A stretch of DNA of 64,000 bases from Roseiarcus sp963794655 (lineage in GTDB: Bacteria > Pseudomonadota > Alphaproteobacteria > Rhizobiales > Beijerinckiaceae): positions 620,001 to 684,000 of the forward strand of contig CAWCEV010000006.1 of NCBI GenBank assembly GCA_963794655.1. The letters are read 5' to 3'. Below, piece after piece: positions 7,894 to 16,058 of the stretch. The first letter of the stretch is position 1; every line of letters starts with the position of its first letter. The notes under the pieces are model-generated. The model saw only the letters and a program-made list of their open reading frames with translations. It was not told where the DNA came from and did not search any database. The position numbers and the translations under genes were made by a program.

Positions 7894-9014
7894 GATGTTG
7901 CTCCCTTTCCGAAGGCAAGGTTGAACTCCGGAACGCTCTTGGCCTTCACGGCGTCAAGGTCCCATTCGACGCCGATGCCCGGCGTCATCGGCGCGATCGC
8001 CATCCCGTTCTCGATCCGCAATGACGAGGTCGTCAGCTCGTCGAGTTGAGGGATGTACTCGACGTATTTTCCATTCGGAACCGCGCAGGCGAGGCTGACA
8101 TGTAATTCCATGAGAAAGTGGGGGCACATGGGCATGTCGAACGCCTCGGCCATATGCGCGACCTTGAGCCAGGGCGTGACGCCGCCGATGCGAGCAACGT
8201 CGACCTGTACGATCGAGCACGCGCCCTTGGCCATGTACTCGCGGAAATGCCGGATCGAGTAGATCAATTCGCCGACCGCGATCGGCGTTGTGGTCGCCCG
8301 CGTCAGCCGGCGATGGCCCTCGAGATCGTCCGCCGGCAATGGCTCCTCGATCCACGCAAGATCGAGGTCAGCGAAGCGGCCAGCGCGCCGGATCGCCTCA
8401 TCGAGCGCAAAACCCTGGTTGGCGTCGGTCATGATCTCGTAATCGGGTCCAAGCGCCGAACGCACCGCGGCGAGGCGCCGATAGTCCTCGGAGACATGCG
8501 GGCGGCCGATCTTGACCTTCGAGCCGGAGAACCCCTTTTCGCGCGCCGCGAGCGCGTCCTCGACCAGCGCGCCTTCGTCGATGTGGAGCCAGCCGCCCTC
8601 GGTCGTATAGAGCGGCCGGCGGTCCGAGGCGCCGCCCGCGACGATCCAGAGCGGCAATTGCCGCCGCTTGGCTCGCAGGTCCCAGAGCGCGGTATCGATC
8701 GCCGCCAGCGCGAGCGAAGAGATCGCGCCGATGGTGGTCGCGTGGGTCGCAAACTCGAGCTCGCGCCAGATGGCTTCGATCCGCTCGGCGTCCTTGCCGA
8801 TCAGCCGCGGCGCCAGGTGATCGGACAGGAGGCGCATGACCGACGAGCCGCCGGTGCCGATGGTATAGCTGTAGCCGGTCCCGACGGCGCCGTCGTTGTC
8901 GATCACCGTGACGATCGGAGTTTCCTGCGATGTGAAGCTTTGGATCGCGTCGGTGCGTTTGACCTTCGGTAGAATATCGATGAGCCGCAGCTCGATCCGC
9001 TCGATTCGCGCCAT
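7890..9014 (-). CDS. Mandelate racemase/muconate lactonizing enzyme family protein (second copy)
   Basis: This 374-residue enolase-superfamily enzyme differs clearly from the one at 574-1680. It has the complete K166-V-K168 catalytic motif, metal ligands D197 (MTDANQG), E223 or E224 (WIEEP) and E249 (VGEL), and the D272 and H299 (CPHF) pair. It therefore has the full set of residues for abstraction of an alpha proton, with dehydration or epimerisation of a sugar acid as the likely reaction. The ATG follows GAGGGGAGGCGGAC, a strong ribosome site. It is followed by the coupled mutarotase gene. The substrate is inferred only from context and could be a rhamnonate- or fuconate-like acid. Confidence 0.85.
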   Translation of the reverse strand: MARIERIELRLIDILPKVKRTDAIQSFTSQETPIVTVIDNDGAVGTGYSYTIGTGGSSVMRLLSDHLAPRLIGKDAERIEAIWRELEFATHATTIGAISSLALAAIDTALWDLRAKRRQLPLWIVAGGASDRRPLYTTEGGWLHIDEGALVEDALAAREKGFSGSKVKIGRPHVSEDYRRLAAVRSALGPDYEIMTDANQGFALDEAIRRAGRFADLDLAWIEEPLPADDLEGHRRLTRATTTPIAVGELIYSIRHFREYMAKGACSIVQVDVARIGGVTPWLKVAHMAEAFDMPMCPHFLMELHVSLACAVPNGKYVEYIPQLDELTTSSLRIENGMAIAPMTPGIGVEWDLDAVKAKSVPEFNLAFGKGATS

Positions 9015-9121
9015 GTCCGCCTCCCCTCGCGTGTGATCGCTCGCCCCACGGGTCTACGTCAAGCGCGCGCCCGCCCGCGCCTGACGACTATCGGTCCGGC
9101 TGTTGGTGGGCCGAGTTTTGC

Positions 9122-10000
9122 CTAGGCGAAGTACTTCTCCTTCGCGGCGCTTTGGATCTCATACAGACCCGACGGTTTCGCCATCTTCGTCGGCATCGGA
9201 ATGCGAACCGGGACTGAAGCCATGCGCGGCTGGGTCGTCGGATTTCCGATGATCATCTGCTCGTTGAAATGGGAGAAGTCGCGATATTTTTTCTGGGTGG
9301 GTTCGGTCCAGAGAGGCCAAGCGTCGGCCGCCGCCATTTCATAGAACAACATGCGACGCGCGATGCTCGAACGGTTCGACGCCGAGCCGTGAACGGTCCG
9401 GACGTGATGGATGGTCATCGACCCTGCGCGGCCCGTAAGCGGAACCGCCGTCGAGACATCGACCTTGCGCTCGATCCCCTCGATCGCGCCGACGAAATAG
9501 CCGCCGCTGTGATGGTCGTGGAGCGGCCCGCGATGGCTGCCGGGCATGACCAGCAGCGGCCCGTTGTCCGGCGTGACGTCGTCGATCATCACGCCGATGG
9601 CGAGAAGATCGTCGTTGGTATGAGGATAGTATGCCCAATCCTGATGCCATTCGACCGGCGATCCGAAGCCGCCGAGCTTCATGTTGATCTTGCTTCCGTA
9701 GAGGCGGATGTCTGGACCGATCAGTTGCGAGATCGGGCCGATGACGCCCTTGTCGCGAATGACTTCCGAAAAGACAGGATCACGATTGACCGCGTCATGA
9801 AGCCTGCGGACCCGCGGCGCCTGCGGCGAGTGGCCCTCTTCGAGGTCGTAGACGTCGTCACCTCTCGCAATCGATCGGGCGCGCTCGACATAACCGTCGA
9901 TAACAGCGCGCATTCGGGCGAGCATATCGGGACGGATGGCGTCCTCGACGAGGATAAAGCCATCCCTGTCGTAGGCGTCGACCTGCTCCTTGCTTAGCAT
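9122..10000 (-). CDS. Phytanoyl-CoA dioxygenase (PhyH) family Fe(II)/2-oxoglutarate oxygenase
   Basis: The 292-residue protein has the 2-His-1-Asp iron site: H119-Q-D121 in VEWHQDWAYY and H204 in RTVHGSASNR, with nearby arginines for 2-oxoglutarate. PhyH-family enzymes hydroxylate small molecules with O2 and 2-oxoglutarate. The ATG at 10000 follows GGAGCGAGAACG; an upstream in-frame start at 10039 is less likely. The gene lies 107 bases after the dehydratase start at 9014 and on the same strand, so it may belong to the same sugar-acid cluster. No other link to a substrate is visible. Confidence 0.8.
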   Translation of the reverse strand: MLSKEQVDAYDRDGFILVEDAIRPDMLARMRAVIDGYVERARSIARGDDVYDLEEGHSPQAPRVRRLHDAVNRDPVFSEVIRDKGVIGPISQLIGPDIRLYGSKINMKLGGFGSPVEWHQDWAYYPHTNDDLLAIGVMIDDVTPDNGPLLVMPGSHRGPLHDHHSGGYFVGAIEGIERKVDVSTAVPLTGRAGSMTIHHVRTVHGSASNRSSIARRMLFYEMAAADAWPLWTEPTQKKYRDFSHFNEQMIIGNPTTQPRMASVPVRIPMPTKMAKPSGLYEIQSAAKEKYFA

Positions 10001-10112
10001 CGTTCTCGCTCCAGTTGAGCTTTGCGCCAAACGGCGCATTGCCGGACAGCGGAATCACTCGACCCTCACGGAGCGGAAACGCTCCCATTTGGGATAAAGC
10101 TAGCATTCGCCG

Positions 10113-11855
10113 CTATTCCTCAAACCGCTCGCTCGTGCCCATAGACTTCGGCGGCGCGATCGACGGGTCGGGCTTCTGCGCGGCGAGGCCGCCGTCGCGG
10201 AAGCGGTTGACGATCGGATAGCGCCGGTCTCGGCCGAAGTTCTTGGGGCCGACCTTGACCCCCGGCGCCGACTGACGGCGCTTGTATTCGGCGAGATAGA
10301 GCAATCGCTCGACCTTGCGCACGGTCTCGGGATCGTAGCCTTCGGCCACGATGTCGGCGACCCGCATCTCCTTTTCCACGAGCCCATGCAGGATGCCGTC
10401 GAGCACCGGATAGGGCGGTAGCGAATCCTCGTCCTTCTGGTTCTCGCGCAGTTCCGCGCTCGGCGGCTTGACGATGATGTTCTCAGGGATCACCTCGCCG
10501 TCCGGCCCGAGCGCGCCGTGAGGCTTCCAGCGGTTGCGCAGCGCCGAGAGGCGGAAGACCTCCATCTTGTAGAGGTCCTTGATCGGATTGAAGCCGCCGT
10601 TCATGTCGCCGTAGAGCGTGGCGTAGCCGACCGACATTTCCGACTTGTTGCCGGTCGTCACCACCATCGCGCCGGTCTTGTTGGAGATCGCCATCAGGAT
10701 CAGGCCGCGCGCACGGCTCTGGATGTTCTCTTCGGTGATGTCGCGCTTCTTGCCGGCGAACATCGTTTTCAGCGCGTGCTCGACGCCCTCGACCGGCTCG
10801 GCGATCGGCACGATGTCGTAGCGAAGGCCGAGCGCCTTGGCGCAGCCCGCGGCATCGGCCAGCAATTCGTTCGAGGTGAAGCGATAGGGCAGCATCACCG
10901 CCTGCACGTGCTCCGCGCCCAGGGCGTCGACCGCCATCGCGGCGCAGAGCGCCGAATCGACGCCGCCCGATAGGCCCAGCACCACGCCGGGAAAGCGGTT
11001 GTTGTCGACATAGTCGCGCAGGCCCATGACGCAGGCAGCATAGTCGGCTTCGTCGCCCTCCTCGACCAGCTCGCGCGGACCTTCGACGCAGCGCCAGCTC
11101 CTGCCGGTCCGTTCCCAGACGGTTTTCGCGACCATCGGGCGGAAGGCGGGAAGCTGCGCGCCGAGACTGCGGTCGGCGTTGAGCGCAAACGAGCCCCCGT
11201 CGAACACGAGCTCGTCCTGACCGCCGACCATGTTGAGATAGATGAGGGGCAGGCCGCTCTCGACCACGCGCGACACGGCGACATTCTGACGAATGGCGAG
11301 CTTGTCGCGCTCATAAGGAGAGGCGTTGGCGACGAGCAGGATCTCGCCGCCGGTCTCGAGGATGCACTCGACCGGATCGGGACCCCAGATGTCCTCGCAG
11401 ATCGGAACGCCGACACGGACGCCGCGAAACACGATCGGCCCCGGCGACGGCCCGGGCGCGAACACCCGCTTCTCGTCGAAGACGCCGTAATTGGGCAGAT
11501 CGACCTTGAACCTGACCGCCTCGATCCGTCCGCCATCGAGGAGCGCCATGGCGTTATGGAGCTTTCCGTCCTCGACCCACGGCAGGCCGACCAGCGTCGC
11601 CGGGCCGCCGTCGGCGCTGTCGCGCGCGAGTTCGTCGCAGGCCGCCCGGCACGCCTCCTGGAACGCGGGCTTCAGCACCAGGTCCTCTGGCGGATAGCCG
11701 GAGAGGTAGAGCTCGGGCGCCATCACGATATCGGCCCCGAACGCCGCCGCCTCCCTGCGCGCTCGCCGCAACCGGTCGCGATTGCCCGCGATGTCGCCGA
11801 CGATCGCGGGGATCTGGGCGAGCGCAATGACGAGGCGGTCGGGCGGGGAGGGCAT
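10113..11855 (-). CDS. nadE: Glutamine-dependent NAD+ synthetase
   Basis: This 580-residue enzyme makes NAD+ from deamido-NAD+, using ammonia released from glutamine by its own N-terminal domain. The nitrilase-like glutaminase domain (about 1-260) shows the catalytic triad E48 (MAPELYLSGYP), K117 (FKVDLPNYG) and C153 (PICEDIWGP). The synthetase domain starts near residue 290 with the ATP-binding loop GLSGGVDSAL. The length matches the two-domain bacterial enzymes. The gene stands alone, separated from the PhyH gene by about 110 bases, and is a housekeeping gene in the cytoplasm. Confidence 0.95.
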   Translation of the reverse strand: MPSPPDRLVIALAQIPAIVGDIAGNRDRLRRARREAAAFGADIVMAPELYLSGYPPEDLVLKPAFQEACRAACDELARDSADGGPATLVGLPWVEDGKLHNAMALLDGGRIEAVRFKVDLPNYGVFDEKRVFAPGPSPGPIVFRGVRVGVPICEDIWGPDPVECILETGGEILLVANASPYERDKLAIRQNVAVSRVVESGLPLIYLNMVGGQDELVFDGGSFALNADRSLGAQLPAFRPMVAKTVWERTGRSWRCVEGPRELVEEGDEADYAACVMGLRDYVDNNRFPGVVLGLSGGVDSALCAAMAVDALGAEHVQAVMLPYRFTSNELLADAAGCAKALGLRYDIVPIAEPVEGVEHALKTMFAGKKRDITEENIQSRARGLILMAISNKTGAMVVTTGNKSEMSVGYATLYGDMNGGFNPIKDLYKMEVFRLSALRNRWKPHGALGPDGEVIPENIIVKPPSAELRENQKDEDSLPPYPVLDGILHGLVEKEMRVADIVAEGYDPETVRKVERLLYLAEYKRRQSAPGVKVGPKNFGRDRRYPIVNRFRDGGLAAQKPDPSIAPPKSMGTSERFEE

Positions 11856-11918
11856 GAGGCGGATTTAGCGCGGGCAGGGATCGCGGGCAAACGGACGGCG
11901 AGCGTCACGATCGAGCTG

Positions 11919-11975
11919 TTGACGATAGAGTGTGCCGGTATTACCTCCTGCGACGATGGTATTACGGAGAATTCA
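11919..11975 (+). promoter_or_regulatory. Promoter and operator-like direct repeats upstream of vapBC
   Basis: A -35-like TTGACG lies at 11919-11924. The octamer GGTATTAC occurs twice, at 11937-11944 and 11958-11965, exactly 21 bases apart or two helical turns. The second copy sits just before the ribosome site GGAG (11965-11968). Because AbrB-type antitoxins normally repress their own promoter as dimers, these repeats are likely binding sites. This is inference from position and spacing. Confidence 0.5.
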
Positions 11976-12224
11976 TTGGCCACCAATGTGACGGTAAAAG
12001 GACAGGTCACTTTGCCGAAAGCCGTGCGCGACGCCGCGGGAATTCATCCCGGCGATCGGGTAGAGGTGCGCATGCGGCCGGAAGGCGGTGTGATTATTGA
12101 GGCCGTGGCCGCGCGGAAAAGCGAGCAAGCCTACAACGGTCGGCTGGAAGAGATGAGCCGTCGTCGGCCAATCCGTAGGCTTTCCACGGACGAGGTCATG
12201 CGGATGACCCGAGGCGAGGATTGA
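11976..12224 (+). CDS. vapB: AbrB/SpoVT-type antitoxin (VapB-like)
   Basis: This small protein of about 82 residues has an N-terminal swapped-hairpin DNA-binding domain. The sequence NVTVKGQVTLPKAVRDAAGI followed by PGDRVEVR is diagnostic of AbrB-type antitoxins. The C-terminal half, rich in arginine and acidic residues, should wrap and inhibit the toxin. The start is probably the TTG at 11976, 7 bases after GGAG; a GTG at 11988 is possible. Its TGA stop overlaps the TTG start of the toxin gene by 4 bases (TTGA), typical of toxin-antitoxin operons. It likely represses its own operon through the direct repeats upstream. Confidence 0.8.
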   Translation: MATNVTVKGQVTLPKAVRDAAGIHPGDRVEVRMRPEGGVIIEAVAARKSEQAYNGRLEEMSRRRPIRRLSTDEVMRMTRGED

Positions 12225-12628
12225 CCTTCGTCGACACGAACATCCTCATCGACATTGCGACCGGCAACCCCGCATGGGGGGATTGGTCGCGTCATGCGCT
12301 GGTCGCCGCGCGCGCCCGCGGTCCGTTGCTTATCAATGCAATCGTTTATGCCGAATTTGCGATTGGGTTTGAGGCGCAAGCGGATTGCGACGGGGAGATC
12401 GAGACGTTCGACCTGACGCTGGCCGAAATACCAATATCCGCCGCGTTTCGCGCGGCGCAAGCTTTCCGGTCGTATCGGCGCGCCGGCGGAGCGCGGACCG
12501 CCACGCCGCCGGATTTCTTCATCGGTGCGCACGCCAGCGTCGCCGCCACAGCCTTGCTGACGCGCGACCCGCGACGCTATCGCGCGTATTTTCCCGAGCT
12601 GACGCTCGTCGCGCCGGACGGCGAATAG
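12221..12628 (+). CDS. vapC: PIN-domain ribonuclease toxin (VapC-like)
   Basis: This 135-residue PIN-domain protein is predicted to be an RNase, typically cleaving tRNA or rRNA when free of its antitoxin. The conserved acidic metal-binding residues are present: D5 (FVDTN), E45 (YAEFAIGF), D98 (PDFFIGAHA) and D116 (LTRDPRRY). The TTG start overlaps the antitoxin stop, and translation is probably coupled. It ends 27 bases before the convergent phosphoesterase gene. All active-site residues are intact, so the toxin is probably functional. Confidence 0.85.
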   Translation: MTFVDTNILIDIATGNPAWGDWSRHALVAARARGPLLINAIVYAEFAIGFEAQADCDGEIETFDLTLAEIPISAAFRAAQAFRSYRRAGGARTATPPDFFIGAHASVAATALLTRDPRRYRAYFPELTLVAPDGE

Positions 12629-12655
12629 GCGCAAGCCGCGCACGCCGCCCCGGGC

Positions 12656-15298
12656 CTAGGGCGCGGGGGCGTGCGCCGGCTGCGCGAGCCGCGCCTGCCG
12701 GGCGGCGACCCGCAGTTTGCGCAATTCGACTTTCTTCGCGTTCACGATGACGGCGACCTTGTCCATGTATTGCTTGAGATCGCCGAGCGTGTTGATCGTT
12801 TTCACCTGGGCTTTGATGGTTGCGCTTTCGGCGGGCGCGGCTTCCAGATGATGTTTCACGGCGATGCGAAGAAGCCAGAACGCCCAATCGTCCTTGACCG
12901 CATCGATCGGCGTCGACAAGTCCGGGGCCGGCGCCGCCGCGGCCGCCGCGAGCTTCACATCCGCGACGACCGGGCCAGGAAGCGTGACCGGCGCGTCCTG
13001 ACGCGGCGCGGCCAGGGTCGCGAGCGCCTGCAGGCCGACCAGGTCCCGGTCACGGACGGTGAGCGGAGGTACGCCGAACATCTGCTCGATGGTCGCCGGC
13101 ACCACGGAATGCTCGAGGTTACGGCGCTCGATCATGTTTTTCGGGCACCAGGGCGAGATCACCACCGCCGGCACGCGCGGTCCGAGCTGATCGAACAGGT
13201 ACCCGTGTGATTGACCCAGCGATCCCGTCGGCGCGGCCCGCGGCGGCAGCACATGGTCGTAAAATCCGCCGTGCTCGTCCCAGGTCACGACCAGCATGCT
13301 GTCGTTCCAGCGCGGCGACTGGCGGATGATTTCATACACCTGCTTGATCAGCGCCTCGCCGGCATGAACGCTGCCGAGAGGATGCTGCGAGTTGCCGTCC
13401 TTGAAGTTGTTGACCAGCGCGTCGTAGTTGGGCTCGATGAAGGTGTAAGCCGCGTCGAAGTCGGCATTGTTGATGTCGCCCTCGAAATGGGCGAAGTCGT
13501 CAACATCGTCGTTGATGCTGACGCCGTGCAATAGCCCGACATTCGGGAAAACGTCGCCCGCGTAGATCCGGAACGGGATCTTCGCCGCGCGCAGCCGGTC
13601 GTAGATCGTGCCGTTGGGAAAGCTGATCCCGTCGTCGCCCAATTCATCTTTCGTCTGCTGCCAGCCTGTCGGCGAATCGTCCCAGACGCCCGAGGTCGCC
13701 GCGTGGACGAACATCCGGTTGGGCTCGGTCGGACCGGCCATCGAACTGAACCAGTGGTCGCAGAGAACGAACTCGGAGGCGAGTGCGTTCAGAACCGGAA
13801 GATCGGTCTTGGAGAAGCAGCGCATCACTTCGCCCGCGCGCGTCTTGTCGGTGACGATGCCGTAGGCCGCGGCGTAGCCGGTTCCGACAACGGTTGGATA
13901 GGCTTGGCCCTTCAGCTCCTTGTTGTCGAAATCGGGCCCACAGAGATTGATCAGCACGTCGTTGAATTGATGCGGCGGGCCCGGAGGCGTCACCCTGTCC
14001 GGCGCCGTTTGCGACACGGTGGTGGTCACGAATTCATAGACGTTGGATTCGTTGCCTTTGAGGCCTTCCGCCGCCATCCGCTGTCCGGTCTCAACGTCGG
14101 TTCCTGTGATCTGCGAAAAGCCGAGCATATGATCGAACGACCGGTTTTCCAGCATCAGCACGAACAGGTGCTTGATCCGGCTCTTGCCGAATTTGGTCCA
14201 GACCGAGTTGTTCGACCATTTGATGGTGCCGGGTTTCTCGAGCGTCGCGGTGTAGCTCTTGTCGTCGGGGAAGTTCACCGAGATATGAGAGCTGTCGACA
14301 ATTGTGCCGGTCGCCTTCGGGCGGGGCTTCGGCATGTCGATCGAGAGCGAATTGCCGTGGACGGTGATGACGGGGCCGAGAACGCCGCCGCTCGTCCATT
14401 GCCCGTTGAGATCGATCACCGTCGCGATCGCCGCGACTTTGGTCCAGGTCGTGTTGTTCGACCACTTCAGGAGATTGGGCGCCTGCAGCGTCCCGGTATA
14501 GGTGGTCTTGTCGTCCGGGAATTTCACCGAGATGTGGGACCCGTCCAGGATCGTGCCGGACGCCGTGGGGCGATGATAGGCCGACATGTCGATCGAAAGC
14601 GAATTGCCGGTTCTCACGATGAAGGGTCCGGCCGCGCCGCCGCTGGCCCATGCGCCATTGAGATCGATTGCGGTCTGAATCGAGGGCGCGGTCGAAATCG
14701 AGTCGGTCGTGAAATAGTGCGAATTGGAGCCGCAGCCATGCGGCGAGTCCGTGCCGTGATGCTCGACGGTCTCCGACAGCTTCTTGCCGGACGGCGTCTC
14801 TTGAACGAGGTCGCGCGCCTTGAACACCCGGACGCCGGCGGCGACCAAGCCGTCGCAATCAGCGAACAGCAGAGAGCCGACCCATGCCGCTCCCACGATC
14901 ACCGAGAGACCGACAAGAGCAGAGCCGGCGAACGGCACCAGCGCGACGCCGAGAGCCGTCGCGACGCCAACCTCCGCTGTTGTTTTCTTATTGTTGGAGA
15001 CCGCCTGGTCGATCGAGTGGAACGCCGTCTGAATGGATTTCTCCACCGCGTCATTCTTCGAATGACCGGCGTTGACGATCACGTATTTGCATATGATCAG
15101 AGTGTCGTCGTTCGGAATGTCGGCCTCGACGACGAGGCCGGTTTGATAGGTTCCGTTGTTCAGATTCCCCATCGGCTTCGTTTTGGTGACCGATGGGTTG
15201 CCTCCGACAGTCATGTTTATCGAGGCGAAGACAGTGTCCTCGTGCAACGACCGCGTGTTTGTAATGCGAAAATTATCCAGGGAAAAGCTGGCGAACAT
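12656..15298 (-). CDS. Phospholipase C/acid phosphatase-type phosphoesterase with extra N-terminal modules
   Basis: The 880-residue protein has three parts. Residues 1-200 are of unknown type and include a long hydrophobic stretch at about 112-147 that may enter a membrane. Residues about 211-287 and 295-370 are two copies of a module starting IDLNGxWxSGG and ending WSNNxxWTK. From about 374 there is a phosphoesterase (PF04185-type, bacterial phospholipase C) domain with HLFVLMLENRSFDHMLGF, CDHWFSSMAGPTEPNR and VVTWDEHGGFYDHV, which carry the metal and nucleophile positions. No signal peptide is seen. The ATG at 15298 follows GGGAGGG. It is the last gene on the strand after the repeat protein, oxygenase and methyltransferase, but a gap of about 50 bases separates them. 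Confidence 0.8.
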   Translation of the reverse strand: MFASFSLDNFRITNTRSLHEDTVFASINMTVGGNPSVTKTKPMGNLNNGTYQTGLVVEADIPNDDTLIICKYVIVNAGHSKNDAVEKSIQTAFHSIDQAVSNNKKTTAEVGVATALGVALVPFAGSALVGLSVIVGAAWVGSLLFADCDGLVAAGVRVFKARDLVQETPSGKKLSETVEHHGTDSPHGCGSNSHYFTTDSISTAPSIQTAIDLNGAWASGGAAGPFIVRTGNSLSIDMSAYHRPTASGTILDGSHISVKFPDDKTTYTGTLQAPNLLKWSNNTTWTKVAAIATVIDLNGQWTSGGVLGPVITVHGNSLSIDMPKPRPKATGTIVDSSHISVNFPDDKSYTATLEKPGTIKWSNNSVWTKFGKSRIKHLFVLMLENRSFDHMLGFSQITGTDVETGQRMAAEGLKGNESNVYEFVTTTVSQTAPDRVTPPGPPHQFNDVLINLCGPDFDNKELKGQAYPTVVGTGYAAAYGIVTDKTRAGEVMRCFSKTDLPVLNALASEFVLCDHWFSSMAGPTEPNRMFVHAATSGVWDDSPTGWQQTKDELGDDGISFPNGTIYDRLRAAKIPFRIYAGDVFPNVGLLHGVSINDDVDDFAHFEGDINNADFDAAYTFIEPNYDALVNNFKDGNSQHPLGSVHAGEALIKQVYEIIRQSPRWNDSMLVVTWDEHGGFYDHVLPPRAAPTGSLGQSHGYLFDQLGPRVPAVVISPWCPKNMIERRNLEHSVVPATIEQMFGVPPLTVRDRDLVGLQALATLAAPRQDAPVTLPGPVVADVKLAAAAAAPAPDLSTPIDAVKDDWAFWLLRIAVKHHLEAAPAESATIKAQVKTINTLGDLKQYMDKVAVIVNAKKVELRKLRVAARQARLAQPAHAPAP

Positions 15299-15345
15299 GG
15301 GGTTTTCCCTCCCATTTGAGCGCGGCCCCGCCGCGCGCGCTACCC

Positions 15346-16050
15346 TTACTTGCTTGAGCGGCCCCATGCGCGACTGCGCCAGGCGGGCGTGCTCAAGGAT
15401 TGACGGAAATTATTGAGGTCCTGATCTCTGACATAACAATCATCGCACCCGAGCGCCTTCACGAGCCGGTAGCCGTGCCCTTCCAGGAAATCGCGGATCT
15501 CGGCGCGCAACGGAAGCCAATTGTGCTCGACGCTTATCGCTCGGAAGGCGTAGCGGTCAAAAGGAAAACTTTTCAAAATCGTCAGTTCGGAGCCCTCGGT
15601 GTCGAGGCTCCAGTAATCAATTACGGACGGCGCCTCGCACTCTTCCAGCACCGACCGTAGCGTTCGCGCAGCTTTTGTTACCGTCGCCGGTCTTCCCGCG
15701 GCATCGCATCGAAGGTCAAAACTCGCCCTCGCGTATTCCAGATGGCTCGGATCATAGTCGGCGAGGACGCCGCCCAGAACCGCGGCGTTTTCGACGAACT
15801 CCACCTCGCCGTCGCGATCGTAAATGCAAACGTTCAGGCAATGGCATGTGCGATTTTGTTTCAGCTCGGCGAAAAAAGAGTCGTTGGGTTCGATGCAAAT
15901 TCCCCACCAGTCAAATGACTGCTCGAGCAGCAGCGTATTGCTGAAGCGGACCCCGTTCGAGGCGCCGAAGTCGAGAAAAAAGCCGCCGCGGCGCCCGCCA
16001 AGCGCTTCGAGAACGAACAGATCCTGACCATATTGCGCGGGCGAAACCAT
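15346..16050 (-). CDS. FkbM-family SAM-dependent methyltransferase
   Basis: This protein of about 234 residues has the SAM-binding loop FLDFGASNG near its N-terminus, then IEPNDSFFAELKQ and the late motif YWSLDTEGSELTIL, typical of FkbM methyltransferases. These enzymes usually methylate hydroxyl or amide groups on sugars or peptides. The ATG at 16050 (MVSPAQYG) is preferred; a GTG at 16086 would add 12 residues and overlap the oxygenase gene. Neither has a strong ribosome site. It is immediately downstream of a 2-oxoglutarate oxygenase and a repeat-rich protein on the same strand. A plausible role is methylation of a group created on that protein, which is an inference from context only. Confidence 0.8.
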   Translation of the reverse strand: MVSPAQYGQDLFVLEALGGRRGGFFLDFGASNGVRFSNTLLLEQSFDWWGICIEPNDSFFAELKQNRTCHCLNVCIYDRDGEVEFVENAAVLGGVLADYDPSHLEYARASFDLRCDAAGRPATVTKAARTLRSVLEECEAPSVIDYWSLDTEGSELTILKSFPFDRYAFRAISVEHNWLPLRAEIRDFLEGHGYRLVKALGCDDCYVRDQDLNNFRQSLSTPAWRSRAWGRSSK

Positions 16051-16058
16051 CGTTTGTC

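Noticed and set aside
10070..10085. Hairpin GGAGCG-GAAA-CGCTCC as terminator of nadE
   Set aside because: Six-base stem with no T-run on the minus strand; not convincing as a terminator.
13703..15319. 538-residue plus-strand frame
   Set aside because: Antisense shadow of the phosphoesterase gene; arginine-rich with no family resemblance.
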